Source: Vibrio vulnificus NBRC 15645 = ATCC 27562 (GTDB lineage Bacteria > Pseudomonadota > Gammaproteobacteria > Enterobacterales > Vibrionaceae). Taken from it: a stretch of DNA of 64,000 nt. Under the pieces are notes generated by a model that worked only from the letters and a program-made list of their open reading frames with translations, searched no databases and was not told the origin of the DNA. This document shows, in pieces, positions 27,278-35,979 of the stretch (positions are counted from its first letter, which is position 1; every line of letters starts with the position of its first letter). The stretch is taken from assembly GCF_002224265.1 (NCBI RefSeq), contig NZ_CP012882.1:868001-932000 (forward strand), given 5' to 3'. The position numbers and the translations under genes are program-made.

Positions 27278-29923
27278 ATGATGAAGATTTCTATAAAAAC
27301 TCGTCTCGCCCTGCTTTCGCTGCTACCCGCTATTTTTATATTGGGTTTTACAGTGCAGGAGTTATTAAATAACCGTCGTCAGTTAGACTCTCTTGATAAA
27401 ACCATCAGTCGAATACACATACAAAATGGGATTGCTGAAACGGCTTTTAGGATTTATCAGGGGGTTCAAGGAGAAATGCGTTATTTGGATGAGTTATCGC
27501 AAAGTGACTCATTCAACCAGTTTATGTACTCGCTGGATGTTTCATCGGAATTAAGTGGGTTAAAAAACGATTTAATTGAAGCGTTGTCGGAAATAAAAAG
27601 TCAACCAGCGCAAGAAAGATTGATTTCATCAGAGTGGGGGTTTGATGTTTTGCGGGAGATGTTGGAGGCCATCGAAAATGAGCATCTTCATTTGTCTCTT
27701 AATGATGCAGAAACGACGCAAAAGCTCATTACTCAGCTCATCTCCCTTTCCTATTGGGCGCAAAAAGAAGCGCTGCTCACGTACAAATTACAAACGCAAG
27801 GAACGTACAGCGTTGACTATGCTGCGTTTTATCAGGCAATTGAAAGGCAACAGCAAGCGCTTGAGCGTTTTCTTGATTTAGGCGCAAGTCATCATCAAGT
27901 TGAAAAGCTATTGCAGTTTTTTTCATCAGAACGTTATCAAAGCAGTGTGCAATATCGAGACAGCATTGCCGCAGGAACGCTCTCTTTGGATCAGCTTAAA
28001 GCGTACAGTGTTGAGCTAGATTATCGTTTGCAAACGCTACTGTTGTTGATCAATAGTTTTTCGATTCAAGCGGAAACCAGCCTGCGCAGTCAAATAGAGC
28101 ATCAACAATGGTATTTCACGGGCATGACAGGTGCGGTATTTGCCATGCTATTCGTGTTGTTTATGTTGGGTACGTCCACATGGCTAAGGGTTTACAATAA
28201 GCTCAATGCCATTTTGAATGCGTTACAAAGTTTGACCAAAGAGGATGAGAAAAGTCAGCAAACACGAGTAATCCCTGACGGCAATGACGAGTTCACTGTG
28301 TTTGCTAAACAGATAAACCAAATTATTGATGAGAAGCAGCAGCAGATGGTGGAGATTATCCATGCGAAAGAGTCGGCCATTTCTGCTAACCGAGCGAAAT
28401 CGGTCTTTTTAGCCAATATGTCTCATGAAATTCGCACGCCTTTGAACGGGATTATCGGAATGACTGAAATCTTGTCTCAAAGTGAACTTAGTAGCCAACA
28501 AAAGGAGATTTTAGGGGATATTGATACCTCTTCACAATCTCTGCTCATCTTGTTGAACGACATCCTTGATCTATCCAAGATTGAATCGGGTAACTTGAAC
28601 ATTTCACTTCAGGAAGCGGATATTCGAGAAACGGTCTACCAAGCCATGACTCTGTTTCAATCGAAGGCGACAAGCAAAAACATCGAACTGCACATCACGA
28701 TGGGAGAGGATATTCCTGCCAAAGTAATGGCGGATGATCACCGAATCAAACAAGTTCTGACCAACTTAGTCGGTAATGCAATCAAGTTCACCAAAGAGGG
28801 CTACATCTCGACATTCGTCAACTATCAAGCAGATGATCACGATCACCAAGGCTATCTGACCTTCAAAGTGACGGATACTGGTATTGGTATCGATCAAGCA
28901 AAACTAGAAACGATTTTCGAGCCGTTTACGCAAGAAGATGACAGCATCACGCGGCAATTTGGTGGAACTGGCTTAGGCTTAGCGATTTGCCGTCAGTTGG
29001 TTGCCATGATGGGAGGCGAGTTAACGGCCACGTCAACAAAAGGTTTAGGAAGCTGCTTTTCATTTACGATCCCAGTGGAAACTCTCGATACCGAAAACTG
29101 GCGTTCACCAGTGATTAAGAAAGGCTTATTGATCGCGGATAACTATGGTTATACCAACCAACTTATTAATGAAAGCCGGTTATGTGGTATTGAGTTGACG
29201 ATCGCGGAAGGGGTGGAGCAAGTTCAGTTATTGAAGCCCGATTTTGATGTGGTTTTCTATTGCCACAGCCTGCACCAAAATGCGACTCGAGACTTAGAGC
29301 AACTTGAGCAGGTGATCCCTCTTCAACGCGTCGTGGTTTGTCAGCATCATTTGTTCAGCAGTCATATTAACATCGAACGAGTTCATGCTCTTTTGACCCA
29401 GCCATTCTTAGGGAAACGATTCAAAGCGTGCATTGAGAGTCTGGCGCAAAACATGTCACATCCCTCCGCTTTCTCAAGTGAGAGAATATCAACCAAACAG
29501 GAACGTCCTTTCGACACACGAGTTAGCGCATCATACGGCCGCAACCATCGCCGAATCCTGATTGCGGAAGACAATCTAATGAATCAAAAAATTGCCAGTT
29601 TTTTCTTAGAAAAGGCCGGGTTTGACTATTTGATTACCAGTAATGGGCAAGAAGCACTTGATGCTATCACTCAAGGAGGAAAATTTGATGCGGTCTTAAT
29701 GGACTGTATGATGCCCGTGATGGATGGTATTACAGCAACAAGAGAAATCCGACGTTGGGAAACAGAACAAGGCAATGGAAAAACGCCAATTATTGCCTTA
29801 ACAGCAAGTGTGCTTGAAGAGGATATTCAAAGCTGCTTTGAGGCCGGGATGGACGCCTACCTACCCAAACCATACAAATCTAACCAGCTTTATGACCTGT
29901 TTAGTGAACTGAAAATAGCTTAG
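27278..29923 (+). CDS. Hybrid sensor histidine kinase/response regulator
   Basis: This 881-residue inner-membrane kinase has a membrane segment at about residues 9-27, a large periplasmic helical domain (about 30-280) resembling NIT-type nitrate/nitrite-sensing modules, a second membrane segment at about 283-302, a HAMP-like linker, HisKA with phospho-acceptor His383 in MSHEIRTPLNG, a HATPase domain with DTGIGI and GGTGLGL, a degenerate receiver-like stretch (about 610-720), and a C-terminal receiver with Asp809 in VLMDCMMPVMDG. No Hpt domain is present, so it must use a separate phosphotransfer partner. It is divergent from the PBP-like/barrel pair, 110 bases away, which suggests one sensory locus. 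The signal is unknown. Confidence 0.9.
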   Translation: MMKISIKTRLALLSLLPAIFILGFTVQELLNNRRQLDSLDKTISRIHIQNGIAETAFRIYQGVQGEMRYLDELSQSDSFNQFMYSLDVSSELSGLKNDLIEALSEIKSQPAQERLISSEWGFDVLREMLEAIENEHLHLSLNDAETTQKLITQLISLSYWAQKEALLTYKLQTQGTYSVDYAAFYQAIERQQQALERFLDLGASHHQVEKLLQFFSSERYQSSVQYRDSIAAGTLSLDQLKAYSVELDYRLQTLLLLINSFSIQAETSLRSQIEHQQWYFTGMTGAVFAMLFVLFMLGTSTWLRVYNKLNAILNALQSLTKEDEKSQQTRVIPDGNDEFTVFAKQINQIIDEKQQQMVEIIHAKESAISANRAKSVFLANMSHEIRTPLNGIIGMTEILSQSELSSQQKEILGDIDTSSQSLLILLNDILDLSKIESGNLNISLQEADIRETVYQAMTLFQSKATSKNIELHITMGEDIPAKVMADDHRIKQVLTNLVGNAIKFTKEGYISTFVNYQADDHDHQGYLTFKVTDTGIGIDQAKLETIFEPFTQEDDSITRQFGGTGLGLAICRQLVAMMGGELTATSTKGLGSCFSFTIPVETLDTENWRSPVIKKGLLIADNYGYTNQLINESRLCGIELTIAEGVEQVQLLKPDFDVVFYCHSLHQNATRDLEQLEQVIPLQRVVVCQHHLFSSHINIERVHALLTQPFLGKRFKACIESLAQNMSHPSAFSSERISTKQERPFDTRVSASYGRNHRRILIAEDNLMNQKIASFFLEKAGFDYLITSNGQEALDAITQGGKFDAVLMDCMMPVMDGITATREIRRWETEQGNGKTPIIALTASVLEEDIQSCFEAGMDAYLPKPYKSNQLYDLFSELKIA

Positions 29924-29941
29924 GCGTCTCGCCTATTTTTA

Positions 29942-29970
29942 AAGTGGCCAACCTATGGGGTTGGCCACTT
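29942..29970. terminator. Bidirectional terminator between kinase and MATE genes
   Basis: The 10-bp stem AAGTGGCCAA / TTGGCCACTT with a 9-base loop lies in the 51-base gap between converging genes. Confidence 0.85.
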
Positions 29971-29974
29971 CTTA

Positions 29975-31303
29975 TCAAGAGCGGAGTGATTCTAACTCGG
30001 CTAACTGATTGATGGCTGAGCGATACGTTAGCCATGCAACAAGCCCTGCCAAAACATTGCCAATCGCAGCGCCAATAAAGAGACCTTGGATTCCGCCTAG
30101 CTCTGCGCCTAACCAAAGCGCAGGAAGGAAAAAGGCAAATAAGCGCAATGCGGAAATACGCAGCGCAGTGTAGGAGCGTCCTAGCGCGTTGCAAATAGAA
30201 ACCATCAACATGCAGATGCCCAAAGCTCCAAGGCTGATAGGGATAATGGTCAGATGAAGATTGAGGATCTCTTCAACTTGGTTATCGCTGGTCATCAAAG
30301 AAGACAACCAAGCAGACACGAATAGACTGATAATGGCTAAGCTGGTTTGAAAAAACAGAATAAAGCGACAAGCAATGGAGACCAAGCTACGAATATCTGC
30401 AAAGTTCTTTGCACCGAGAAGTCGGCCGATCATTGGAGGCATGGACATCGTTAGGGCCAATACGGAGACCAGTGTGAAGAATTCAAAACGAGATCCTAGC
30501 GCCCATGATGCAATTGCGGCTGTGCCAAACCCCGCGATGAGTTTGGTCGCCAGCATCGAAGAGAGGGGTGGGAGCAACTGGCTGATCATCGCCGGTCCCA
30601 TAATGTGGCCAACGGCTTTCACACTGTTAACGACATCCAGATCATGACGATCAAAGCTGACCCATGAGTGGCGATGCACTTTCGGAGCGACGATCATAAT
30701 CCCGACACCAAAAGCCACAATGGTTGCCAGGGCGGCGCCATTGATACCGAGATCGAAAGTAAAAATAAAGAGTGGATCTAGAACTAGGTTTAAGCCGCTG
30801 GTGAGCATCATCATGGTGCCTGGCAGCATAGTGTTGCCATTCGAGCGGCAGATACTGTAGAAAAAATAGAGCATAGCGCCGACCCAAGCGCTGATAAGCC
30901 AATAGGGCCAATACGCGTCGATGACGGCATAGACACTTTCAGGTGCCCCAAGTAGGGACAAAATCACATGCCGTAAAAACCAGATGATCACACAGACCAG
31001 AGCGACCCCTACGGCACCAATGAGCAAAATAAGCCCTGCGAGTTGACGAGCGTACTGAAGTTTTTCCGCACCTAATGCTTTGGAGATGACGGCAGTCGTC
31101 GCAATACCTAAACCCACTTGAATACCGATGATGACCATCTGTAGCGGTAGGGTAAATCCTTGTGCGGCCAATGGAAGTATACCTAATTGCCCGATGAAGG
31201 CACTGTCAACCAATTGAAAGCTCATTAAAGAGAGCACACCAAATAACATTGGCCATGTCATGGTAAAAAGTTGGCGAGCGAGAGAAGTGTTAGAAGTTGT
31301 CAT
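29975..31303 (-). CDS. MATE-family efflux transporter
   Basis: This 442-residue inner-membrane protein has about 12 membrane segments in two related halves, with the MATE motif region FTMTWPMLFGVLSLMSFQLVDSAFIGQLG at the N terminus. MATE proteins export drugs or metabolites by sodium or proton antiport. It is a single gene. A 12-bp hairpin lies in its 5' leader, and the composite transposon sits immediately upstream, so its transcription could be affected by the element. The substrate is unknown. Confidence 0.92.
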   Translation of the reverse strand: MTTSNTSLARQLFTMTWPMLFGVLSLMSFQLVDSAFIGQLGILPLAAQGFTLPLQMVIIGIQVGLGIATTAVISKALGAEKLQYARQLAGLILLIGAVGVALVCVIIWFLRHVILSLLGAPESVYAVIDAYWPYWLISAWVGAMLYFFYSICRSNGNTMLPGTMMMLTSGLNLVLDPLFIFTFDLGINGAALATIVAFGVGIMIVAPKVHRHSWVSFDRHDLDVVNSVKAVGHIMGPAMISQLLPPLSSMLATKLIAGFGTAAIASWALGSRFEFFTLVSVLALTMSMPPMIGRLLGAKNFADIRSLVSIACRFILFFQTSLAIISLFVSAWLSSLMTSDNQVEEILNLHLTIIPISLGALGICMLMVSICNALGRSYTALRISALRLFAFFLPALWLGAELGGIQGLFIGAAIGNVLAGLVAWLTYRSAINQLAELESLRS

Positions 31304-31370
31304 ATCGAATGTTTGAATCAGAACCCATCGCTAGTCTAGCGCAAGACAAATTAATAACCTAATAGTTAGG

Positions 31371-31399
31371 AAAGGTATTCATTGGGGATGAATACCTTT
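31371..31399. other. Long hairpin upstream of the MATE gene
   Basis: A perfect 12-bp stem AAAGGTATTCAT / ATGAATACCTTT with a 5-base loop lies about 70 bases upstream of the MATE start, followed on the top strand by TGGGG rather than a long T run. It may be a weak terminator or a leader structure. Confidence 0.5.
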
Positions 31400-31432
31400 T
31401 GGGGTAGCAAAACGCGACAAAGAAAAAGCCCC

Positions 31433-31441
31433 GCAAATGGC
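31433..31441. repeat. Left target-site duplication of the composite transposon
   Basis: GCAAATGGC directly abuts the outer end of the truncated IS copy. The same 9 bases abut the outer end of the full copy at 50872-50880. Confidence 0.85.
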
Positions 31442-31786
31442 GCAATGTAGTTCACTTAAGCGGAGCTGCTTTGCGATTAACTGGGTAGCGAGTCTTTGAC
31501 ATTTTTACCGCCCTAGGCCGATTAGGCTTAGGGCGTTTGTCTATAAAGAGGATTGATAAGTCTCCCCTGAGACTCTTTAAACGCTTAGGTGTATTACCTA
31601 GCGACAACGCTTTACTCATCACTTTCAGTTGACTCGCTATAAACTGACAAGCGTATTTAAAGCTAATTTCATTCGGCATTCTTCCATGCTCAACTGCTGC
31701 CTGACTCGCTTCACGTCTTACTAAGTTATAACCAAGCAACAGCCCCCAGAGTTCTTGATAAACAAGGTCTACTGTTTTACTACGTA
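31442..31786 (-). mobile_element. Truncated IS4-family element (3' end remnant)
   Basis: The segment is almost identical to the last 345 bases of the full copy at 50527-50871, inverted. Only one mismatch was noticed, in the region near 31762 (A here, G in the equivalent strand of the full copy). It begins with the IS terminal repeat GCAATGTAGTTCAC and stops abruptly at TACGTA (31786). It encodes only the C-terminal about 110 transposase residues (HGRMPNEISFKYACQFIASQ region onward) and cannot be active, but it supplies an intact outer end. Confidence 0.93.
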
Positions 31787-31846
31787 TGCATTGATATAAA
31801 ACTCACCTAAAGTAAGGCATCACCACGATAAATTGCAGGGAAGGCA

Positions 31847-32491
31847 ATGACGCACAAAGTATTTTGGGATGACCCGTATCAAGTCGAGTTGGAATCTACC
31901 GTTTCTCGCGCAGACGGGCCTTGTATCGAGCTAGAAGAAACCATCTTTTACGCCGAGTCTGGAGGTCAAGAAAGCGATGCAGGCACCATCGGTGGTATCC
32001 AAGTGATAAAGGCTGAAAAGCAAGGTCTATCGATTGTTTACACTCTGGAACGTGAGCCAAAATTTCAAGCTGGCGCAGTCGTGACCACGCAGATTGATTG
32101 GGCGCGTCGTTATGCTCTGATGAAACTGCACTTTGCAGCGGAAGTGGTTCTTGAGGTCGTAACCCATCGTTTTCCTAAGATGACCAAAGTCGGTGCGCAC
32201 ATTTCTGCCGACAAAAGCCGGATTGATTTTGAGTGGCACGAGAGCGTTAAACCATTGCTGCCAGAGCTGCAACAACAAGCTCAAAGTGTGATCGATTCTC
32301 ACGATGACATCATCAGTGACTTTTCTGATACCAGAGAACAGCGTCGCTACTGGAAAGTTGAGGGTTTTGCGCAAGTTCCGTGTGGTGGCACTCATTTAAA
32401 GAACACATCGGAAGTTGGGCGCATTCAACTTAAACGAAAGAACATCGGCAAAGGCAAAGAGCGTATCGAAATCAGCCTAGTAGAAGAGTGA
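31847..32491 (+). CDS. AlaX-like alanyl-tRNA editing protein
   Basis: This 214-residue stand-alone editing domain should hydrolyse Ser or Gly wrongly attached to tRNA-Ala. It has the AlaRS second-additional-domain features: FYAESGGQESDAG near the N terminus and the C-terminal zinc motif CGGTHLKNTSEVG. The other zinc motif, usually HxxxH, reads HFAAE, so the second His is Glu. It is the first gene inside the cargo, 60 bases after the IS remnant. No partner is evident, and whether it belongs with the sugar genes or is a passenger is unclear. Confidence 0.87.
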   Translation: MTHKVFWDDPYQVELESTVSRADGPCIELEETIFYAESGGQESDAGTIGGIQVIKAEKQGLSIVYTLEREPKFQAGAVVTTQIDWARRYALMKLHFAAEVVLEVVTHRFPKMTKVGAHISADKSRIDFEWHESVKPLLPELQQQAQSVIDSHDDIISDFSDTREQRRYWKVEGFAQVPCGGTHLKNTSEVGRIQLKRKNIGKGKERIEISLVEE

Positions 32492-32635
32492 TGCTCGGCT
32501 CAACAACAGAGTCGGCTGTTGCATCATGATAATAGGCTTCGCTGTTTCGCTCACACTTCTTCTCATCCACTCGTCATCATCTTCCATCCTCTCTTACTGT
32601 TTAAACAAAGGTTATCAATAAACAAGGAGAGGATT

Positions 32636-33055
32636 TTGAAACCGATTCAAACCGCAGTGATTGCACTTTCATTGGTGTTTAGCTCTGTTTGGGCAGACAC
32701 CCATTTGCCAGATTCAGTAGAGGCTGATGTAGTCCTAAAGACGACAACCAGTTGGGATGGCACTACGTTGCCAGAATACCCAAAAGGCCAACCGGAAGTC
32801 ACCATTTTGAAAATTACTGTCCCGAAGGGCGTACAGCTTCCCATGCACCAACACCCGGTCATTAATGCAGGCATTGTGCTGAAAGGGGAAATCACAGTCA
32901 CGAAAAAAGATGACGAGAAGATCGTACTGAAAGCCGGAGATGCAATTGCGGAAGTCGTCGACCAATGGCATTTTGGCGCAAATACGGGTGATGAGCCGGT
33001 AGAGATTTTGGTGTTTTACGCTGGAGTGAAAGATAAGCCGATAGCGGTGAAGTGA
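32636..33055 (+). CDS. Secreted cupin-domain protein
   Basis: This small cupin of about 139 residues has a signal peptide (KPIQTAVIALSLVFSSVWA-D). The start is a TTG at 32636, chosen because AAGGAGAGG lies at 32624-32632, four bases upstream; earlier in-frame ATG codons lack this and spoil the signal peptide. The cupin metal motif appears as MHQHP...G...E, with a later His in DQWHFGAN. The protein is expected in the periplasm. Single-domain cupins often bind or isomerise sugars, but no substrate is indicated. A hairpin (stem 33081-33088 / 33098-33105) follows the stop. Confidence 0.82.
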   Translation: MKPIQTAVIALSLVFSSVWADTHLPDSVEADVVLKTTTSWDGTTLPEYPKGQPEVTILKITVPKGVQLPMHQHPVINAGIVLKGEITVTKKDDEKIVLKAGDAIAEVVDQWHFGANTGDEPVEILVFYAGVKDKPIAVK

Positions 33056-33160
33056 AGAACCGTGGTGAAATAAAGAGAGTAGGGCAAGGTGACTAAGCTT
33101 GCCCTGCCATCAACCCGCGGGAACTTAAGGTGCTAAATGATGGTGTTTGGTTTTCGAAGT

Positions 33161-33511
33161 CTACTCTGAGTCGAACTTCTCTTTCAGAGCTAGGTATTCC
33201 AATCTTCCTAGCTCATATTGCGTTTTAAAGTCTTGCGACACGTCGTCACAAATACCGTGATAGGTGTTGCCACGCATGCCTAGGTTGTAAGCATCTTGAG
33301 AACAGTAGGCTTTCTTGCCGATCTCATAGCCTTGCTTGTAGAGTGCAAAATCATCAGCGGAAATTTCGGAATCAGATAACATCACGTTACCTTTGTTTGC
33401 CTGCTCAAATCCGTATTTTTGCCAATTAGTAATTGTCGTTAAATCCACGGGTTCTGAAGCACAGCCCATCATTGCCGCGCCAGATACCAATAGTAGTAAT
33501 TTAATTTTCAT
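33161..33511 (-). CDS. DUF2799 lipoprotein
   Basis: This 116-residue protein has a lipoprotein signal (lipobox AMMGC, Cys17), so it should be lipid-anchored in the envelope. The mature part contains two Tyr/Gly-rich repeats (YKQGYEIGKKAYC and YNLGMRGNTYHGICDD) characteristic of DUF2799. It is downstream of the Mak-type kinase gene by 15 bases and on the same strand, so the outer-membrane barrel, kinase and lipoprotein form a leftward unit. The function is unknown. Confidence 0.82.
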   Translation of the reverse strand: MKIKLLLLVSGAAMMGCASEPVDLTTITNWQKYGFEQANKGNVMLSDSEISADDFALYKQGYEIGKKAYCSQDAYNLGMRGNTYHGICDDVSQDFKTQYELGRLEYLALKEKFDSE

Positions 33512-33526
33512 TGAATAATCCTTGTC

Positions 33527-34429
33527 TTATGAGGACAGGCCAAGAAACGCTGCGCCTTTCACTCCGCTGTCGTCACCCAGTTCCGCTTTTAGAATTGGCG
33601 TTTTGCAATAACCACCAAAAACGTACTGGGGCAGATAAGCCGGCAAATCATCATAAATAGATAGCACATTCGACATACCGCCACCGAGTACAATGGCTTG
33701 TGGGTCGAAAAAGTTGATAACCTGCGAGAGTGCACGGGCGAGTTGATCTAAGTAGAGCTCATAGTGGCGTTTTGCTGATTCGGAGTCACTTTTCAGTGCG
33801 ATAATTTCTTGGCTGGTGAGGTTGGTCGCGTGCTTGTCGTTGTACTGTTTTGCAAAACCAGTCCCTGATAGGAATAGCTCATTGCACGCATCGCGACCAC
33901 AGTAACAGTCTTCGGTTTTACCATCTTTCACTTCATCGTAAAAAGCGAGTTGATTGTGTCCCCATTCGCCAGCGACATTATTCGGCCCTTTTACTAACTG
34001 CTTATTGTAAACCACGCCACCACCACAGCCTGTACCTATAATGACACCGAATGCTGAGCCATGATTTTTTGCTGCACCGAAAAGTGCTTCGCTCAATGCA
34101 AAACAATCTGCGTCATTGGCAATATGTACCGTTGCCTTTAAATGCGCTTCCAAATCTTCTTTTAGAGCCTGTCCGTTTAATACCAAAATGTTGGAGTTCT
34201 TGATTTTTTGCGTACCTGGACAGATTGCACCGGGAAGTCCGATACCAATAGAAATCGATTCATCTGCACATGATGCTGCTTGCTCTATGATGGTGATAAC
34301 GTGAGTTAAAAACGCGTCGTAATCACTCTTTATTGTGTTATGGCGTTGATAATAAAGCTGTTCTCCAGCTTCGTTAAACAACGCTGCGGCAATTTTGGTT
34401 CCACCGATATCTAAGCCTAGGTACTGCAT
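33527..34429 (-). CDS. mak: ROK-family fructokinase/mannokinase (Mak-like)
   Basis: This 300-residue ROK sugar kinase has the ATP motif GLDIGGTKIAAAL at the N terminus, the catalytic Asp in ANDADCFALSEA, AGEWGHNQL, and the ROK zinc site CYCGRDACNE. The sequence follows E. coli Mak closely (for example the IIGTGCGGGV and VINFFDPQAIVLGGGMSNV stretches). Mak phosphorylates mannose, fructose and related hexoses in the cytoplasm. In this cargo, mannose released by the GH38 enzyme would become mannose-6-phosphate for ManA. It is encoded with an outer-membrane barrel (10 bases upstream) and a lipoprotein. The exact substrate is inference. Confidence 0.87.
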   Translation of the reverse strand: MQYLGLDIGGTKIAAALFNEAGEQLYYQRHNTIKSDYDAFLTHVITIIEQAASCADESISIGIGLPGAICPGTQKIKNSNILVLNGQALKEDLEAHLKATVHIANDADCFALSEALFGAAKNHGSAFGVIIGTGCGGGVVYNKQLVKGPNNVAGEWGHNQLAFYDEVKDGKTEDCYCGRDACNELFLSGTGFAKQYNDKHATNLTSQEIIALKSDSESAKRHYELYLDQLARALSQVINFFDPQAIVLGGGMSNVLSIYDDLPAYLPQYVFGGYCKTPILKAELGDDSGVKGAAFLGLSS

Positions 34430-34439
34430 AAACTGACTC

Positions 34440-35450
34440 CTATTTACCTAATGGGACATTAAATGTAAGGATTGCAATCGTCTCGCTACGACCATAGTCG
34501 CCACCCACATACATGCTGTCGTTGTAGTGGTAATCCCATAGATCTTGTCCCACCAAGCCTTTAATTGTGACGCCGTTTTCTAGCGTTTTGCTGTAGCTTG
34601 CCTCTAAACGTGTGTAGAACTCGACGAACTTATCGCGAAGTACTTCACTTGAATCGTCCATACCTAGATAAAACTCTAACTTGTTATGCCAAGTGACTTT
34701 GAATCCACCTTCTTTGTACAAGTCGAGCCACGTTTCGTTTTCTGAACCGTAATGGTATTTGATGCCGTCTTTAGCCATCGTATCTAGGTAGTTACGGAAA
34801 CTAAAAATAGACGAAAATCGCTCATTCCACTGTGACACAAGGAAGAAGTTCATCACTTGCTGACGATGTCCGCGATAATGACCACCATTGTGGAACTTAC
34901 TCGTTTCTCCCAGAACAATGTATTCAGTTAAAAGTGGACGGAAGTTAAGTGTGTGTCGACCATTATCCCAAGGCGTTAAACCCTCTGGGAATGAGGTCAG
35001 AAGATCGAACTGTAGATAGTAGTCGTTAGAGCTCCAGTTGAGGTCACCACTGGTGTTTTTGAAGTTCCAATCACCCTCCCAAGCTAAAGCTGGGCGGAAC
35101 TTCCAATCACGGCCGAGGAACTTAATACCGTCGTAGTGAAAGCGTAAATGCGCCTCGTGATCCCAGTGATAACCGTTTTTAAACCATCCATCGCCATTGT
35201 CAGTGAAATAATCGATTCGACGTAAATCGAGCCAAAGATCACTGCCTTCGGTGAGTTGCAACATGCCTTGTAAGAGTTTCTTATTTACTTCGACTTCATC
35301 ACGACTGAAAGGATTAGGAGCATTGTCGTAATCATACCGGAAGTGTCTGAATTCGGTTTCGTTTTGAATCCAGCCTCCGTCTGCCAAAGCTTGAGTAGAA
35401 ACCACAGAACATAACGATAGAGTAAGTAGGGTAAGTGTTTTATTTCTCAT
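34440..35450 (-). CDS. Outer-membrane beta-barrel, putative sugar porin
   Basis: This 336-residue protein is started at ATG 35450 (MRNKTLTLLTLSLCSVVSTQALA-D gives a standard signal peptide; upstream in-frame codons do not). The mature part is rich in aromatic and charged alternating strands typical of barrels such as KdgM/NanC oligosaccharide channels, but it is longer than KdgM (about 236). It likely admits the oligosaccharide used by the cargo pathway. It is the first gene of the leftward barrel-Mak-lipoprotein unit, and a strong CRP-like site lies about 130 bases upstream, consistent with carbon-source control. Family assignment is tentative. Confidence 0.78.
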   Translation of the reverse strand: MRNKTLTLLTLSLCSVVSTQALADGGWIQNETEFRHFRYDYDNAPNPFSRDEVEVNKKLLQGMLQLTEGSDLWLDLRRIDYFTDNGDGWFKNGYHWDHEAHLRFHYDGIKFLGRDWKFRPALAWEGDWNFKNTSGDLNWSSNDYYLQFDLLTSFPEGLTPWDNGRHTLNFRPLLTEYIVLGETSKFHNGGHYRGHRQQVMNFFLVSQWNERFSSIFSFRNYLDTMAKDGIKYHYGSENETWLDLYKEGGFKVTWHNKLEFYLGMDDSSEVLRDKFVEFYTRLEASYSKTLENGVTIKGLVGQDLWDYHYNDSMYVGGDYGRSETIAILTFNVPLGK

Positions 35451-35979
35451 TATTGTCTGATGTCCGTGAATGAATTTCGACACGGATTGTTGAATAAAAA
35501 TTCTCCACAAAAGGGATTCACACAGAGAATATTTAGAGAAGGCGATTAAAGTCACTCAAAATCGACATTTCAATTCGATGAAATGTGGATGACATCACAT
35601 TGGATATTTTGTGATCTTGGTTGGTTTTTGGGCTTGGTGGCTAATTTAATTATTAAAATACAGATAGATATAAAGAGTTGGAGGTCATTAGTAAAATCCA
35701 TTCTGAGAGCGAATCAATTAGTTAACGAGGTATTTTCCATGTTCGATAAAACTCGATGTGATCTTGATCGTTCATAAACGACAAAACTATCAAAATAAAG
35801 AGATCGTGATCACATCAATGACAAAATTGGTCACCAAATGACGTTTGCTTGAAAAAAATAATTAATCTGACCTCAACGCAAAAACTTAAACATTTCAAAA
35901 TTCCGAGCAATCTTTAACTTATTGAATTTCAATGTGTTAATGAGTGTAAGGTAATGTAACAAGGCTCGTTGAGGTCAAT
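35451..35979. promoter_or_regulatory. Divergent control region between the two cargo operons
   Basis: This is 529 AT-rich bases between the leftward barrel-kinase unit and the rightward nanE operon, so both promoters should lie here. It contains a strong CRP-like palindrome at 35581-35602 and weaker half sites (TGTGATC near 35757 and GATCACATC near 35810). No gene is credible inside it. RpiR operators are expected here but could not be picked by eye. Confidence 0.6.
35581..35602. promoter_or_regulatory. Candidate CRP-cAMP site
   Basis: The core TGTGG-N6-TCACA matches 9 of 10 defined bases of TGTGA-N6-TCACA and is flanked by AAA and TTG, as in the extended consensus. It is placed between the two divergent sugar operons, nearer the barrel gene. 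Confidence 0.65.

Noticed and set aside
35583..35777. 64-codon frame in the divergent cargo control region
   Set aside because: It overlaps the CRP-like site, lies in very AT-rich sequence, and has no ribosome site or recognisable composition.
35750..35820. Further CRP sites (TGTGATC and GATCACATC)
   Set aside because: Only one half matches well in each; they are noted in the region entry, not called separately.
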